Below are positions 24,602-34,368 of a stretch of 64,000 nt of DNA, in pieces; within the stretch, counting starts at the first letter, position 1, and each line of letters begins with the position of its first letter. The notes beneath the pieces were generated by a model. That model did no database searches, was not told the DNA's origin, and saw only the letters and a program-made list of their open reading frames with translations. Position numbers and translations under genes: made by a program. Source of the stretch: Christensenella sp. UBA1385 (GTDB lineage Bacteria > Bacillota > Clostridia > Christensenellales > Aristaeellaceae); assembly GCA_002305755.1 (NCBI GenBank), contig DBQV01000040.1:1-64000 (forward strand), written 5' to 3'.

Positions 24602-25348
24602 TTACTCTTCTTCCTCTTCCTCGGGGAGCTCGGCGTTGTGGTACACTTCCATGATGTCGTCGTTGTCTTCCAGCATATCCAGCAGTTTGCGCACCTTGCG
24701 CTGCGTATCCTCATCCGGCAGAGCCACTGTGTTCTGGGGCAGCTTGCTGCGCTCAGCCGACACGAAGGAAAGCCCCTGGGCCTCCAGCGTCTCGCGCACG
24801 GATGAAAAATCGCCCGGCGCGGTCAGTATCTCGAAGGAATCGTCATACACCCTGACATCCTCCGCCCCGGCTTCCAGCGCCTGCATCATCAGCTCATCCT
24901 CATCCAGGCCGGGCCCGCGCTCCACCACCAGCACGCCCTTGTGATCGAACATGAAGCCCACCGAGCCGGTCTGGCCGAGAGTGCCGCCGTTCTTATCAAA
25001 GATATGGCGCACCTCGGAGGCCGTACGGTTGCGGTTGTCCGTCACCACCTCGCAGATGATGGCTACGCCCGCGGGGCCGTAGCCCTCGTAGGTGATCTCC
25101 TCATAGACCACGTTGTCCATCTCGCCCGCGGCCTTCTTGATGCTGCGGGTGATATTTTCGCCCGGCATATTGTTGGACTTGGCCTTGGCGATGATATCCC
25201 TCAGTTTGCCGTTGACGGAAGGATCACTGCCGCCTTCCTTGACGGCGATGGCGATTTCACGGCCGATCTTGGTAAAAATCTTACCGCGCTCCGCGTCCGC
25301 CTTGCCCTTTTTATGCTTGATGTTGGCCCACTTGGAATGACCCGACAT
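24602..25348 (-). CDS. YebC/PmpR family regulator
   Basis: The 248-residue protein begins GHSKWANIKHKKGKADAERG and has YEGYGPAGVAIICE and SVGFMFDHKGVLVV, hallmarks of the YebC family. Members act as DNA-binding regulators in some bacteria and, in more recent work on the family, as factors that help ribosomes through difficult peptides. The acidic tail (EEEEEE) is normal. Single gene with TTGACG-N18-TATAAT promoter. Confidence 0.95.
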   Translation of the reverse strand: MSGHSKWANIKHKKGKADAERGKIFTKIGREIAIAVKEGGSDPSVNGKLRDIIAKAKSNNMPGENITRSIKKAAGEMDNVVYEEITYEGYGPAGVAIICEVVTDNRNRTASEVRHIFDKNGGTLGQTGSVGFMFDHKGVLVVERGPGLDEDELMMQALEAGAEDVRVYDDSFEILTAPGDFSSVRETLEAQGLSFVSAERSKLPQNTVALPDEDTQRKVRKLLDMLEDNDDIMEVYHNAELPEEEEEE

Positions 25349-25381
25349 GTAAAAACCCCTTTCACTTGCGATTGACGGAAT

Positions 25382-25411
25382 ATTATATCACCGGCGCCTC
25401 CTCAGCGTCAA
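25382..25411 (-). promoter_or_regulatory. Promoter of yebC
   Basis: On the minus strand TTGACG (25411-25406), 18 bases, TATAAT (25387-25382), about 35 bp before the start codon. Confidence 0.7.
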
Positions 25412-25534
25412 ATACTCGGATCGGGCGGGATCGCGTCCATACGTTGAAGGTGAACTTCCAAAGCAAGTTCCGCTGCGGAAGCGGCCGCAAGAATTTACAC
25501 AAACTTCAGAGCCGCGGCAGCGCCAAAATCGATA

Positions 25535-25563
25535 TTGACAGAAAACCGTGGGTTTGCTAATAT
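25535..25563 (+). promoter_or_regulatory. Promoter of the tRNA-Ser pair
   Basis: TTGACA, 17 bases, TAATAT, ending 36 bp before the first tRNA. Confidence 0.7.
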
Positions 25564-25599
25564 AACCGAGCGCTCCAAAAATTGTAACGCGCAATTTGT

Positions 25600-25688
25600 G
25601 GAGAGATGGCCGAGTGGTTTAAGGCGCTAGTCTTGAAAACTGGTGATGTCGAAAGGCACCGGGGGTTCGAATCCCTCTCTCTCCGCCA
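25600..25688 (+). tRNA. tRNA-Ser (anticodon TGA)
   Basis: The 89-nt gene has acceptor arms GGAGAGA/TCTCTCC, discriminator G and an encoded CCA. The anticodon loop CTTGAAA gives TGA (reads UCA/UCG family), and the long variable arm marks it as class II serine. GTTCGAATC forms the T loop. Confidence 0.97.
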
Positions 25689-25706
25689 TCCTGCCAAACC
25701 GGTCAT

Positions 25707-25798
25707 GGAGAAGTACCCAAGTGGCCGAAGGGGCTCCCCTGCTAAGGGAGTAGTACGCCTAAAGCGTAGCCCGGGTTCAAATCCCGGCTTCTCCGCCA
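25707..25798 (+). tRNA. tRNA-Ser (anticodon GCT)
   Basis: The 92-nt gene has acceptor arms GGAGAAG/CTTCTCC, discriminator G, encoded CCA, a long variable arm and anticodon loop CTGCTAA giving GCT (reads AGC/AGU). It is 18 bp after tRNA-Ser(TGA) and shares its promoter and terminator. Confidence 0.97.
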
Positions 25799-25804
25799 GA
25801 AAAC

Positions 25805-25842
25805 CAAACCCCTGAAGAATGTTGCTTCAGGGGTTTGTTTTG
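25805..25842. terminator. Bidirectional terminator, tRNA-Ser pair and leuS operon
   Basis: AAACCCCTGAAG pairs with CTTCAGGGGTTT across 7 bases with T-rich tails on both sides (GTTTTG plus strand, GGTTTTC minus strand). Confidence 0.9.
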
Positions 25843-25858
25843 TTTCTCAGCCCGGGGG

Positions 25859-26503
25859 TCAGTTCTCTCCTTCGTCCTCGTATCCCTGTGAGGAAATCAC
25901 GCTGTGCTTCAGATTGCGCAGCTCGTTGAGCTGCATGGAAATGGTCCCGTCCACATGGTCGAGCAGCGCGCCAAGATCCCGCTGAGTCTGCCGGCGCAGG
26001 CCCTCCGCATGCTGGCCGGCGTTCTCGATCAGCTCGCGCGCCTGAGCCTCCGCCCTGGCCAGCACCGTGGTCTGGCTGACCAGCTCATCGGCCTGAGCCT
26101 TGGCGTCCTCGATCATGTTCTGAGCGCGGCTGTGCGCGTCCGCCAGCACTGCGCGTGCCTGCTCGTCCGCCTGCCGCACGGTGTCCTGCGCGTAAGCGTC
26201 AGCCTTGGACTTGGTGGTCTGCGCGTAGCTGTTGGCCTCGGACACCATACCCTGGGACTGGGTCTGCGCGGTTTCCATGGTTTTGTTGGCGGCCGCCGTC
26301 GCGTCCGCCATGATGCGCTCCTCGTTGGCGATGATCTTGTCCGCCTTTTCAAGGGAGGGATCATAGTTGGTCACGATGCGCTTAAGGGCATCCATCATCT
26401 GGCCCTGATGCACCATCACGGAGTCGGTAAAGGGGACCTTCTTGGCATTCTGAAGGTTGAGGGTCAACTCATCTATCAACGCGAATACTTCGTTTCTGGG
26501 CAT
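25859..26503 (-). CDS. DivIVA/AtpF-like coiled-coil protein
   Basis: The 214-residue protein has an N-terminal helix-rich head (MPRNEVFALIDELTLNLQNAK) and then ~120 residues of Ala/Gln/Glu/Asp heptads (about 60-185) with no membrane span. Such proteins are annotated as ATPase-subunit-like or DivIVA-like in Clostridia and are regularly found beside coaD and rsmD, as here. A role in septum or envelope scaffolding is plausible but unproven. Last gene of the leuS operon, 17 bp after coaD. Confidence 0.8.
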   Translation of the reverse strand: MPRNEVFALIDELTLNLQNAKKVPFTDSVMVHQGQMMDALKRIVTNYDPSLEKADKIIANEERIMADATAAANKTMETAQTQSQGMVSEANSYAQTTKSKADAYAQDTVRQADEQARAVLADAHSRAQNMIEDAKAQADELVSQTTVLARAEAQARELIENAGQHAEGLRRQTQRDLGALLDHVDGTISMQLNELRNLKHSVISSQGYEDEGEN

Positions 26504-26520
26504 ATTCCTTCCCTCCTTGC

Positions 26521-27018
26521 TCAGTTTTGTGGCTTATTTTTATTGTAAAGGCGGCGCGTGATTTCGTCAACAAGACAGCTCGGCACAAAGGCGGAAATAT
26601 CGGCCCCAAAGCTCGCCGCCTGTCTGACCAGGCTGGATGAAATATAGGAAAGCTCGGGACGCGTGAGCAGCACCGCGGTCTCCAGGCCGCGCATCAGCGC
26701 TTCATTGCCCCAGGCCAGAGCAGTCTCGGCGGCCAGATCCTGCCCATCGCGCACACCGCGCACCAGAAGGGCAGCGCCCTTCTCCCGCGCCAGATCGACC
26801 GTCAGGCCGCTGAATGCCGTCACCTCCACGCCGTCCATGCCGCTCAGCGCTCTTCTGAGCATGGCCACGCGCTCCTCGGCGGAAAAGCTTCCCCGCTTGT
26901 CGGGGTTGATCATCACGGCCACGATCAGCCGGTCGCAAAGGCAGCGGGCCCGCCTGATCAGATCCACATGGCCCAGCGTCACCGGGTCAAAGCTGCCGGG
27001 GAAAAGCGCTGTTTTCAT
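26521..27018 (-). CDS. coaD: Pantetheine-phosphate adenylyltransferase
   Basis: CoaD transfers AMP to 4'-phosphopantetheine, the penultimate step of coenzyme A synthesis. 165 residues with FPGSFDPVTLGHVDLI (TxGH motif), NPDKRGSFSAEERVAML and ISSSLVR near the end. Overlaps the rsmD stop by 4 bp. Confidence 0.97.
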   Translation of the reverse strand: MKTALFPGSFDPVTLGHVDLIRRARCLCDRLIVAVMINPDKRGSFSAEERVAMLRRALSGMDGVEVTAFSGLTVDLAREKGAALLVRGVRDGQDLAAETALAWGNEALMRGLETAVLLTRPELSYISSSLVRQAASFGADISAFVPSCLVDEITRRLYNKNKPQN

Positions 27019-27575
27019 GTCTGCTCTCCTTGTGAATGGCCGATGAAGTCAAGCGCCGTGCGCCCGTACACCCTGCTGCGTCTCAGCGCCAGGCCGTCGG
27101 GCAGCACCAGTTCACGGTGCGCGTCCCTTTCATAAACGATCAACCCCTGCTCCGCCATCACGCCCGACCGCAGCGTTTGCCTCAGGATAGGCTCGGTCTG
27201 CGCGGCATAGGGCGGATCGATGAATACGAGGTCGAAGCGCTCGCCCGCGGCGCCGAGGCGTTCCAGCAAGACCGCGTAATCGCCCTTCAGCACACGGGCT
27301 TCATCCTGCGCCCCAAGGGATTCAAGATTGCGCTTTACAGCGCGAACAGCCTCCCCGCTTGCATCGCAGAAGACCGCAAACTCCGCGCCGCGGCTCAGGG
27401 CTTCAAGGCCCAGGGCGCCGCTGCCGGCAAACAGATCCAGCACCCTCGCCCCCTGCACGCTGCCCTGCAGCATGTTGAAGAGCGATTCGCGCGTCATATC
27501 AAGCGTGGGCCGGGTATCCGGGCCCTCGGGGGCCACGATGCGTCTGGAGCCGAAACGGCCCGCAATAATGCGCAT
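27015..27575 (-). CDS. rsmD: 16S rRNA (guanine(966)-N(2))-methyltransferase
   Basis: The family start MRIIAGRFGSRRIVAPEG places the start at ATG 27575, giving 186 residues. RPTLDMTRESLFNML, the SAM motif VLDLFAGSGALGLEALSRGA and the catalytic LVFIDPPYA (DPPY) are all present. It begins 1 base after the upstream membrane gene's stop and overlaps coaD, the usual rsmD-coaD pairing. Confidence 0.95.
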   Translation of the reverse strand: MRIIAGRFGSRRIVAPEGPDTRPTLDMTRESLFNMLQGSVQGARVLDLFAGSGALGLEALSRGAEFAVFCDASGEAVRAVKRNLESLGAQDEARVLKGDYAVLLERLGAAGERFDLVFIDPPYAAQTEPILRQTLRSGVMAEQGLIVYERDAHRELVLPDGLALRRSRVYGRTALDFIGHSQGEQT

Positions 27576-27576
27576 G

Positions 27577-28377
27577 TCAGACGAGGCTCTTAGGCGCTTT
27601 GCGCTGGGCGCGCGCCTTCTTCTCCCGCCGGACGCGGCGCTGGGCATCGGCCTTGATCGCGCCGTGCACACGCGCGCGCAACGCCGGCCCGCGCAGGTAG
27701 CCGACCGCGTAGCCCATCGGAATGACCAGCATCAGCAAGGGGCTCAGACGCTCCACAAGCAGCAGCAGGGAAGAAGAATCCGTGCCCACCATGTTGATGT
27801 AGGGAAACAGCAGCAGGCGGACGATGATGCGCAGCACGGATTCTATCCCCATGCCCTGCGCCTCATGATAGTAGCTGAGCGCAAGCCCCACATCTGCCCG
27901 CTGCTCGTAGGCGGACAGCCAGGAGGGCAGGCCGCCCAGCACATAGGTCTGCTCTCTGGTGATGAAGGCAAAGACAACCGCCACCAGCAGCAGCGGCAGC
28001 ATGCCCACCAGCACGGTAAACAGGCCCTTCAGGGGGTGATAGCAGCGATCCAGATCTCTCTTTTCGATCTCCTTGCCGCTCTCCCTGCGGCCAAGCGCGA
28101 TCTCGGCGAAAGCCACATCGTCAAGGCCCGCCCTGCTTCCCTCCCCGTGCATCAGCATGAAAAAGCCCGCCACCACCAGCAGGTTCAGCACGATGCGCAG
28201 GGGAACCGAATCTGTCAGAAGCACCTGCCCAATGAACAGAAAGATGAAAATCAGCGCCACCTGATACACCAGCACGCGCAGCCCGCGCTTCCAGCACTGC
28301 GGGCTGAAGGCCCTTCCCTTCAGAAAGGGCTTGCGCACCGGAGCCGCCTGCCCCGTTTTTTTCTGTTTGGCTTGCAT
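27577..28377 (-). CDS. Unknown integral membrane protein
   Basis: I do not recognise the 266-residue family. There are four or five hydrophobic segments (about 34-52, 58-78, 116-140, 182-196, 206-228) between a basic N-terminus and a very basic C-terminal tail (RRVRREKKARAQRKAPK). The tail could contact nucleic acid or ribosomes or just set topology. It is embedded between alr and rsmD with 1-base contacts on both sides, so it is certainly expressed with them. Confidence 0.75.
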   Translation of the reverse strand: MQAKQKKTGQAAPVRKPFLKGRAFSPQCWKRGLRVLVYQVALIFIFLFIGQVLLTDSVPLRIVLNLLVVAGFFMLMHGEGSRAGLDDVAFAEIALGRRESGKEIEKRDLDRCYHPLKGLFTVLVGMLPLLLVAVVFAFITREQTYVLGGLPSWLSAYEQRADVGLALSYYHEAQGMGIESVLRIIVRLLLFPYINMVGTDSSSLLLLVERLSPLLMLVIPMGYAVGYLRGPALRARVHGAIKADAQRRVRREKKARAQRKAPKSLV

Positions 28378-29495
28378 CAGGTTTCTCCTTTGCCGTTCAG
28401 GTAAACTCTCGGCACGCGTTTGCCCACCGATGTGAGTATCTCATAGGGGATGGTCCCGCAAAGCGCGGCCAGATCGTCCGCCCCGATGCGCTCGCCGCCC
28501 TGCGCGCCGATCAGCGTTACCTCGTCACCCGGCGTGACGCCGGGCACGGCGCTTGCATCCACCATCAGCTGATCCATGCAGACGCGGCCAACTACCGGGC
28601 AGGGCATGCCGCGGATCAGCACGCGCGCGCGGTTGCCAAGCTCTCTGCGGTAGCCGTCCGCGTAGCCGATGGCTACAGTGGCCACCGACATAGGCCGCTC
28701 CGCCCGGTAGGTGCAGCCGTAGCTGATGAAGGCGCCCGCCTCCACCCGCTTCACAAAAGTCACCTCGGAAATCAGGCTCAGGCAGGGCTCCGCGGCAAGC
28801 TCGCTGCCCTTGGGTGCGTAGCCGTACAGGGCGATACCAAGGCGTACCATATTCAGTCGGTATTCCGGAAAAAACAACGCGCCGCCCGTCGCCCCGGCAT
28901 GCAGGATGAGCCCCTCCGGCAGCAGGGACGCAAGCTGCCTGAAGCGTTCGCCCTGCCTGCGCGTATGCTCTGCTCCCGCCGGGTCGGCCCAAGCGAAGTG
29001 CGTAAACGCGCCTTCAAGCAGCAGGCGGGGATTCTGCGCAATGATATCGATCGCCTGCCTCAGTTCCTTCTCGCCTGCGATGCCGATCCTGTTCATGCCG
29101 GTCTCCAGCTTCAGGTGCAGCCGCAGCGGTTTTCCCGCTTTTTCGGCAGCCAGGGCAGCCATGTGCAGGCAATCCAGGCTCGGTATCGCGGCGCTGATAT
29201 CCTCCCTGGCCAGCGCGTCATAGCCTGCCTGATTGAGCGCGGCAAAACAGAGGATCGGCAGGCGAACGCCCGCCGCCCGCAGGGCAAGCCCTTCCTCTGC
29301 CAGCGCGACGCCCAGATAGTCCGCCCCGGCCTGCTCCGCGGCCAGGCCAACGGCCTCTATGCCGTGGCCGTACCCATCCGCCTTCACCACGGCCAGCAGT
29401 TTCACAAGCGGGCCGAGCACGCGCTTGGCGGCCTCCACATTGCGGCGGAAGGCCGAAAGGTCTACCCTGGCAAAAGTTTGACGCAGCATCTCCAC
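28377..29495 (-). CDS. alr: Alanine racemase
   Basis: PLP enzyme making D-alanine for the cell wall. 372 residues with the PLP lysine in LLAVVKADGYGHG (about 31-43), the catalytic tyrosine in ISYGCTYRAERP, and GRVCMDQLMVD. ATG 29495 lies 4 bp after the leuS stop; this is the second gene of the operon. Confidence 0.96.
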   Translation of the reverse strand: MEMLRQTFARVDLSAFRRNVEAAKRVLGPLVKLLAVVKADGYGHGIEAVGLAAEQAGADYLGVALAEEGLALRAAGVRLPILCFAALNQAGYDALAREDISAAIPSLDCLHMAALAAEKAGKPLRLHLKLETGMNRIGIAGEKELRQAIDIIAQNPRLLLEGAFTHFAWADPAGAEHTRRQGERFRQLASLLPEGLILHAGATGGALFFPEYRLNMVRLGIALYGYAPKGSELAAEPCLSLISEVTFVKRVEAGAFISYGCTYRAERPMSVATVAIGYADGYRRELGNRARVLIRGMPCPVVGRVCMDQLMVDASAVPGVTPGDEVTLIGAQGGERIGADDLAALCGTIPYEILTSVGKRVPRVYLNGKGET

Positions 29496-29499
29496 TTTC

Positions 29500-31920
29500 T
29501 TATTTCACCACCAGATTCAGCAGCCTGCCAGGCACGAACACGAGCTTGACCACCGTCTTTCCCGCGATGCCGGCCGCGACTGCAGGATGATCGATCAGTA
29601 TCTTTTCTCCCTCTTCACGGCTGAGGGTGCTGGGCACCATCAGCTTGCCGCGCACCTTGCCGTTGATCTGCAGCGCGATCTCCACCTCATCGGCCACCAG
29701 CTTGTTTTCGTCATAACCGGGCCAGGGCTGCTTGTACAGCGGCTCGCCGAAGCCCTGGAGCTCCCACATCTCCTCGCAGATATGCGGGGCCACGGGGCTG
29801 AGCAGCAGCAGCAGGGCCTTGAGCTCTTCCCCCGTCACGCTGCCCTTCTGATAAAATTCGTTCACCAGCGTCATCATCGCGGCGATAGCGGTATTGAACT
29901 TCATGCGTTCAAAATCTTCGGATACCTTCCTGATGGTGCTGTTGACACTGATCTCCAGATCCTTGCTCAGCCCCTTGGCCTCGCTGTCCACCATCTCCTG
30001 CAGGCGCCACACCCTGTCGAGGAAGCGGCGGCAGCCGCGCGCCCCGTTGGTGCTCCACGGTATGGGCTGGTCGAAGGCCCCCATGAACATCTCATAGGTG
30101 CGGAAGGCATCGGCCCCGATCTCGTCGATCATATCGTCCGGATTGATCACGTTGCCGCGGGACTTGCTCATCTTCTCGCCGTTCTCGCCCAGTATCATGC
30201 CGTGGCTGGTGCGCTTCTGATAAGGCTCCGGCGCTTTCACCACGCCGATATCATGCAGGAAAAGGTGCCAGAAGCGGCTGTACAGCAGGTGCAGCGTGGT
30301 GTGCTCCATGCCGCCGTTGTACCAGTCTACCGGCATCCAATAGTCCAGCGCTTCCTGCGATGCCAGCTCTCTGTCATTGTGCGGGTCGCAGTAGCGCAGG
30401 AAATACCAGCTGGAGCCGGCCCACTGCGGCATGGTATCGGTCTCCCGCTTGGCGGGCGCGCCGCAGACAGGACAGGGCACGTTCACCCAATCCTCCATCA
30501 GCGCGAGCGGGCTTTCGCCGGAATCGGACATCTCGTAATGCTCCACCTCGGGCAGCAGCAGCGGCAGATCGCTCTCCTTCAGCGGAACGGGGCCGCAGTG
30601 CGGGCAGTGGATGATCGGGATCGGCTCGCCCCAATAGCGCTGGCGGCTGAACACCCAGTCGCGCAGCTTATAGTTGACCTTGCGTTCGCCGATGCCCTCT
30701 TTTTCAAGGTAGTCGATCATGGTCTTCTTGGCCTGATCCACGCCAAGCCCGTTCAGGAAGCCGGAATTGACCAGCGTGCCCTCTGCGATATCCGAATAGG
30801 CTGCCTTCTCCACATCGCCGCCCGCGACTACCTCTACAATGGGCAGGCCGAAGGTCTTGGCAAATTCCCAGTCCCTCTCGTCGTGGCCGGGCACCGCCAT
30901 GATCGCGCCTGTCCCGTAGCTCATCAGCACATAGTCGGATACCCAGATGGGTATCTCCTTCCCCGTGATGGGGTTGAGGGCCGTGATGCCCTCGATGGCC
31001 ACACCGGTCTTCCCTGTGGCCAGCTCCGTGCGCTCAAAGTCGCTCTTGCGCGCAGCCTGTGCGCGGTACTCGCGCAGGGCGGACAGATTGGAAATATGAT
31101 CCGCCATCTCCTCGATGAGCGGATGCTCGGGCGAAACCACCATGTACGTCGCGCCGAACAGCGTATCGGGGCGCGTGGTGAATACGCGCAGCTTTCTCTC
31201 GCTGCCCTTGATGGGGAAGTTGACCTCCGCCCCCTCGCTGCGCCCGATCCAGTTGCGCTGCTGTGTTTTGACGCGCTCGATAAAATCCACGGTATCCAGG
31301 CCGTCCAGCAGCTTCTGGGCGTACTTCGTGATGCGCAGCATCCATTGGTTCTTCACCTTGCGAATGACTTCGCTGCCGCAGCGCTCACAGACGCCGTTCA
31401 CCACCTCTTCGTTGGCCAGGCCCACCTTGCAGCTGGTGCACCAGTTAATGGGCATCTCCGCCTTGTAGGCAAGCCCGTGCTCATAGAGCTTGAGGAAGAT
31501 CCACTGCGTCCATCGGTAATAAGAGGGATCGGTGGTATTGACTTCCCGGCTGTAGTCAAAGCTGAAGCCGATGCGCTTGAGCTGCCGGCGGAAGCGATCC
31601 ACATTGTCCCTGGTGACTTTTGCGGGCGCGATCCTGTTCTTGATGGCGTAGTTCTCGGTCGGCAGGCCAAAGGCATCCCATCCGATGGGATAAAGCACAT
31701 TATAGCCTTCCATGCGGCGTTTTCTGGCGATGATATCGATGGCGGTGTTGCTTCGCGGATGCCCCACGTGCAGCCCTGCCCCGGACGGATAAGGGAACTC
31801 GATCAGACCGTAGAACTTGGGCTTGCTGTAATCATCCTTGGCAGTGAAAGCGTGCTGCTCATCCCAGATTTTTTGCCATTTTTTCTCGATCACTTCAGGC
31901 TGATAAGGCTGTGAAAACAT
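29500..31920 (-). CDS. leuS: Leucyl-tRNA synthetase
   Basis: Class Ia synthetase. ATG 31920 with GGAGGATTC upstream gives 806 residues, typical for bacterial LeuRS. HIGH motif [18 protein letters not shown] (about 41-58), KMSKS motif [16 protein letters not shown], a CP1 editing domain between them ([11 protein letters not shown] region), and the C-terminal [17 protein letters not shown]. First gene of a six-gene unit: leuS-alr-membrane protein-rsmD-coaD-coiled-coil protein. Confidence 0.98.
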   Translation of the reverse strand: MFSQPYQPEVIEKKWQKIWDEQHAFTAKDDYSKPKFYGLIEFPYPSGAGLHVGHPRSNTAIDIIARKRRMEGYNVLYPIGWDAFGLPTENYAIKNRIAPAKVTRDNVDRFRRQLKRIGFSFDYSREVNTTDPSYYRWTQWIFLKLYEHGLAYKAEMPINWCTSCKVGLANEEVVNGVCERCGSEVIRKVKNQWMLRITKYAQKLLDGLDTVDFIERVKTQQRNWIGRSEGAEVNFPIKGSERKLRVFTTRPDTLFGATYMVVSPEHPLIEEMADHISNLSALREYRAQAARKSDFERTELATGKTGVAIEGITALNPITGKEIPIWVSDYVLMSYGTGAIMAVPGHDERDWEFAKTFGLPIVEVVAGGDVEKAAYSDIAEGTLVNSGFLNGLGVDQAKKTMIDYLEKEGIGERKVNYKLRDWVFSRQRYWGEPIPIIHCPHCGPVPLKESDLPLLLPEVEHYEMSDSGESPLALMEDWVNVPCPVCGAPAKRETDTMPQWAGSSWYFLRYCDPHNDRELASQEALDYWMPVDWYNGGMEHTTLHLLYSRFWHLFLHDIGVVKAPEPYQKRTSHGMILGENGEKMSKSRGNVINPDDMIDEIGADAFRTYEMFMGAFDQPIPWSTNGARGCRRFLDRVWRLQEMVDSEAKGLSKDLEISVNSTIRKVSEDFERMKFNTAIAAMMTLVNEFYQKGSVTGEELKALLLLLSPVAPHICEEMWELQGFGEPLYKQPWPGYDENKLVADEVEIALQINGKVRGKLMVPSTLSREEGEKILIDHPAVAAGIAGKTVVKLVFVPGRLLNLVVK

Positions 31921-31949
31921 GATGAATCCTCCTCGAATAAACACGCCTG

Positions 31950-31978
31950 AGTATAGCCTGCCGGGCTGTTTTTGTAAA
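31950..31978 (-). promoter_or_regulatory. Promoter of the leuS operon
   Basis: On the minus strand TTTACA (31978-31973), 17 bases, TATACT (31955-31950). The start codon is only ~30 bp away, which leaves no room for a T-box. Confidence 0.75.
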
Positions 31979-32022
31979 GGATGGTCAAGGTTTTGCGCGG
32001 CATTCGCGGCGCGTCTTTTGAT

Positions 32023-32051
32023 TTGACAATCAAAATGCTCGATCCTATACT
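32023..32051 (+). promoter_or_regulatory. Promoter of the PIG-L deacetylase-galE unit
   Basis: TTGACA, 17 bases, TATACT; divergent from the leuS promoter, with the two -35 boxes ~45 bp apart. Confidence 0.85.
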
Positions 32052-32098
32052 GACGGTGTCTGAAACGAAACGACCGGAAGGGGGCGCGGCGGATCGCC

Positions 32099-33283
32099 AT
32101 GAAGAAGCTGCTGTTCACATCGGCACTGGTCTGTACCCTGCTGCTGTGCGCCGGCGCGCTGGCGGACGCGGCGGATATTACGGCCTCAGTGCGCCTGGAA
32201 GCCACCGGCAACACGCGCCTTCTGAAGCGTCTGACCGACCGGCGCTTTGACCGCGCCTGGCAGGGCGGCCGCGGGCATGGTGCGCTCACTGTGCGCAGCG
32301 ATATCCCCATGTATGGGCTGTACGTCATTTGGGAGGAGAGCCCCAGGGCCTTTACGCTGGCAGGCGGCAGCGGCTCGGCAACAGAATACGGCGACTCCGC
32401 CTTTCTTCATCAGTATTATCCGCTGAACGGCGAAAAGGAGATCCGCCTGATCCCCGAAAATGACAATGGGAAGCACTTCGGCATCAAGGAGATCTATGTT
32501 CTGGGCGAGGGGGAAGTGCCTTCCTGGGTGCAGCGCTGGGAGCCCACATGGGAAGACGCCGATCTGATGCTCCTGTTTGCCCATCCGGACGACGAGGTGC
32601 TGTTCTTCGGCGGGCTGCTGCCCTATTACGGGACGGAGCGCGGCCTGCGCGTAGTGCCCGTGGTGCTGACCGATGCGGGCAGTCAGCGCAGTACGGAGCT
32701 GCTCAACTGTCTGTGGAGCCTCGGGCAGAGGCACTACCCGGTTTTCGGCCCCTTCCGGGATGTGTACGCCTGGAGCTTGAAAGATGCCTATGCCAAATTC
32801 GGCAAGAACAAGACCACACGCTTTCTGGTAGAACAGCTGAGGCGCTTCAAACCGGAAGTGCTGGTGACGCATGACGTTGGCGGCGAATACGGCCACGGCG
32901 CGCATCGCCTGTGCGCGGATCTGGCTATCCGCAGCCTGAATCTCTCGTCGGATGCGTCCTTTGATGGTGAAAGCTATGCGCTGTACGGCGGACATGCTCT
33001 GCAAAAGCTCTATCTTCATCTCTATCGTGAGAACAGCCTGGTGATGGACTGGGATCAGCCTCTGCTCAGCTTTGGCGGGCGGACGGGCTTTGAGCTGGCT
33101 GAGGATGCCTATGGCAGCTTCCATCTGTCCCAGCACCGCTATGAACAGTACCGTGTGGAGCCCAGAGACAGCAAGTACAGCAGCTATCGCTTCGGCCTTT
33201 ACTTCAGCAGCGTCGGGCCGGACGTGCAAAAAAACGATCTGATGGAAAATACAGAAATAGTAGTAGGAGGACAGGGATTATGA
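32099..33283 (+). CDS. Secreted PIG-L family deacetylase
   Basis: The 394-residue protein has a signal peptide (about 1-24, [19 protein letters not shown]). An N-terminal beta-rich domain (about 28-145) resembles the carbohydrate-binding discoidin-like modules often fused to this family. The PIG-L domain begins at [17 protein letters not shown] (AHPDDE at 161-166, zinc ligands and catalytic Asp) and continues to TDAGSQRS and [15 protein letters not shown] (third zinc histidine). The family removes N-acetyl groups from GlcNAc-type sugars. Its location outside the membrane and coupling to galE by a 4-bp overlap suggest modification of surface or extracellular glycans. Confidence 0.88.
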   Translation: MKKLLFTSALVCTLLLCAGALADAADITASVRLEATGNTRLLKRLTDRRFDRAWQGGRGHGALTVRSDIPMYGLYVIWEESPRAFTLAGGSGSATEYGDSAFLHQYYPLNGEKEIRLIPENDNGKHFGIKEIYVLGEGEVPSWVQRWEPTWEDADLMLLFAHPDDEVLFFGGLLPYYGTERGLRVVPVVLTDAGSQRSTELLNCLWSLGQRHYPVFGPFRDVYAWSLKDAYAKFGKNKTTRFLVEQLRRFKPEVLVTHDVGGEYGHGAHRLCADLAIRSLNLSSDASFDGESYALYGGHALQKLYLHLYRENSLVMDWDQPLLSFGGRTGFELAEDAYGSFHLSQHRYEQYRVEPRDSKYSSYRFGLYFSSVGPDVQKNDLMENTEIVVGGQGL

Positions 33284-34293
33284 ACATACTGGTGACGGGC
33301 GGCGCGGGCTATATCGGCTCTCATACCTGCCTGGAGCTGCTTCGCCGTGGGCACGACATCACAGTGGTGGATAGCCTGGTCAACGCCCAGCGGGAGGCTG
33401 TCAAAAGGGTGCAGCAGCTCGCTGGCAGGGAGTTCCCCTTCTATCAGGCCGATGTGCGCGATGAAGAGGCGCTGGAGACCGTCTTTGCCGTCGGCCGTTT
33501 TGACTGCGTGATCCACTTCGCCGGTCTCAAGGCGGTGGGCGAGTCCGTTGGCATCCCGCTGCGCTACTATGACAACAACCTGAACAGCACCATCACCCTG
33601 TGCCGCGTGATGCAGCGCCACGGCGTCAAGCGCCTGATCTTTTCCTCCTCCGCCACGGTCTACAAGCCCGGCGTGCCCATGCCGGCCGATGAAAGCTCAG
33701 AGCTGGGCTGCACCAACCCCTACGGCTGGACCAAGTTCATGTGCGAGCAGATCCTGCGCGACCTGGTCGTGGCCGATCCTGATTGGTCCGTTGTACTGCT
33801 GCGCTATTTCAACCCCATCGGAGCCGATCCGTCCGGCCGCATCGGCGAGGATCCGACCGGCATTCCCAACAACCTGCTCCCCTTCGTTGCCCAGACGGCC
33901 CTCGGCCGGCACAAGGAGCTGCATGTCTTCGGCAATGACTACCAGACCCATGACGGTACCGGCGTGCGCGACTACATCCACGTGAGCGACCTGGCGGACG
34001 GCCACGTGGCGGCCATCGATTACGCCATGAATCACACAGGATGCGAGGCCATCAATCTTGGCACGGGCATCGGCTACAGCGTGCTGGATATCGTGCATGC
34101 CTTTGAGCGCGTGAACGGCGTGAAGGTGCCCTACGTGATCTCCCCCCGCCGCCCGGGCGATGTGGATGCCGTATTCGCCAGCCCCGACAAAGCCCGCAGG
34201 CTGCTGGGCTGGGAAGCCAGGCGGAGCCTTGACGATATGTGCCGCGACTCCTGGCACTGGCAGAGCATGAACCCGCAGGGCTACGGGCGATAA
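33280..34293 (+). CDS. galE: UDP-glucose 4-epimerase
   Basis: 337 residues of the extended SDR fold: NAD motif VTGGAGYIGSHTC (about 5-17), SSSATVY with the catalytic serine, and YGWTKF (YxxxK). The C-terminal PRRPGDVDAVFASPDKARRLLGW is typical GalE. It supplies UDP-galactose. ATG overlaps the deacetylase stop (ATGA). Confidence 0.95.
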   Translation: MNILVTGGAGYIGSHTCLELLRRGHDITVVDSLVNAQREAVKRVQQLAGREFPFYQADVRDEEALETVFAVGRFDCVIHFAGLKAVGESVGIPLRYYDNNLNSTITLCRVMQRHGVKRLIFSSSATVYKPGVPMPADESSELGCTNPYGWTKFMCEQILRDLVVADPDWSVVLLRYFNPIGADPSGRIGEDPTGIPNNLLPFVAQTALGRHKELHVFGNDYQTHDGTGVRDYIHVSDLADGHVAAIDYAMNHTGCEAINLGTGIGYSVLDIVHAFERVNGVKVPYVISPRRPGDVDAVFASPDKARRLLGWEARRSLDDMCRDSWHWQSMNPQGYGR

Positions 34294-34320
34294 AGCCCAT
34301 CCGGTGTTCGACAAATATAA

Positions 34321-34351
34321 AAAAACAGGGCAGAAAACGCCCTGTTTTCTT
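34321..34351. terminator. Bidirectional terminator between galE and alcohol dehydrogenase
   Basis: AAAACAGGGC pairs with GCCCTGTTTT across 7 bases with A- and T-rich flanks on both sides. Confidence 0.9.
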
Positions 34352-34368
34352 ATGGTCCCAGCAGCCCG

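Noticed and set aside
25606..25815. Open frame across the two tRNA-Ser genes
   Set aside because: It is only the translation of tRNA sequence.
29587..31914. A 775-codon open frame antisense to leuS, and similar long antisense frames over glnS, copA, secA and the SdrD-like gene
   Set aside because: High GC makes stop codons rare; the opposite strands encode full families with motifs, and the antisense products are His/Gln/Arg-rich with no domain.
31921..32022. T-box riboswitch before leuS
   Set aside because: The promoter lies ~30 bp from the start codon, leaving no room for a specifier stem and antiterminator.
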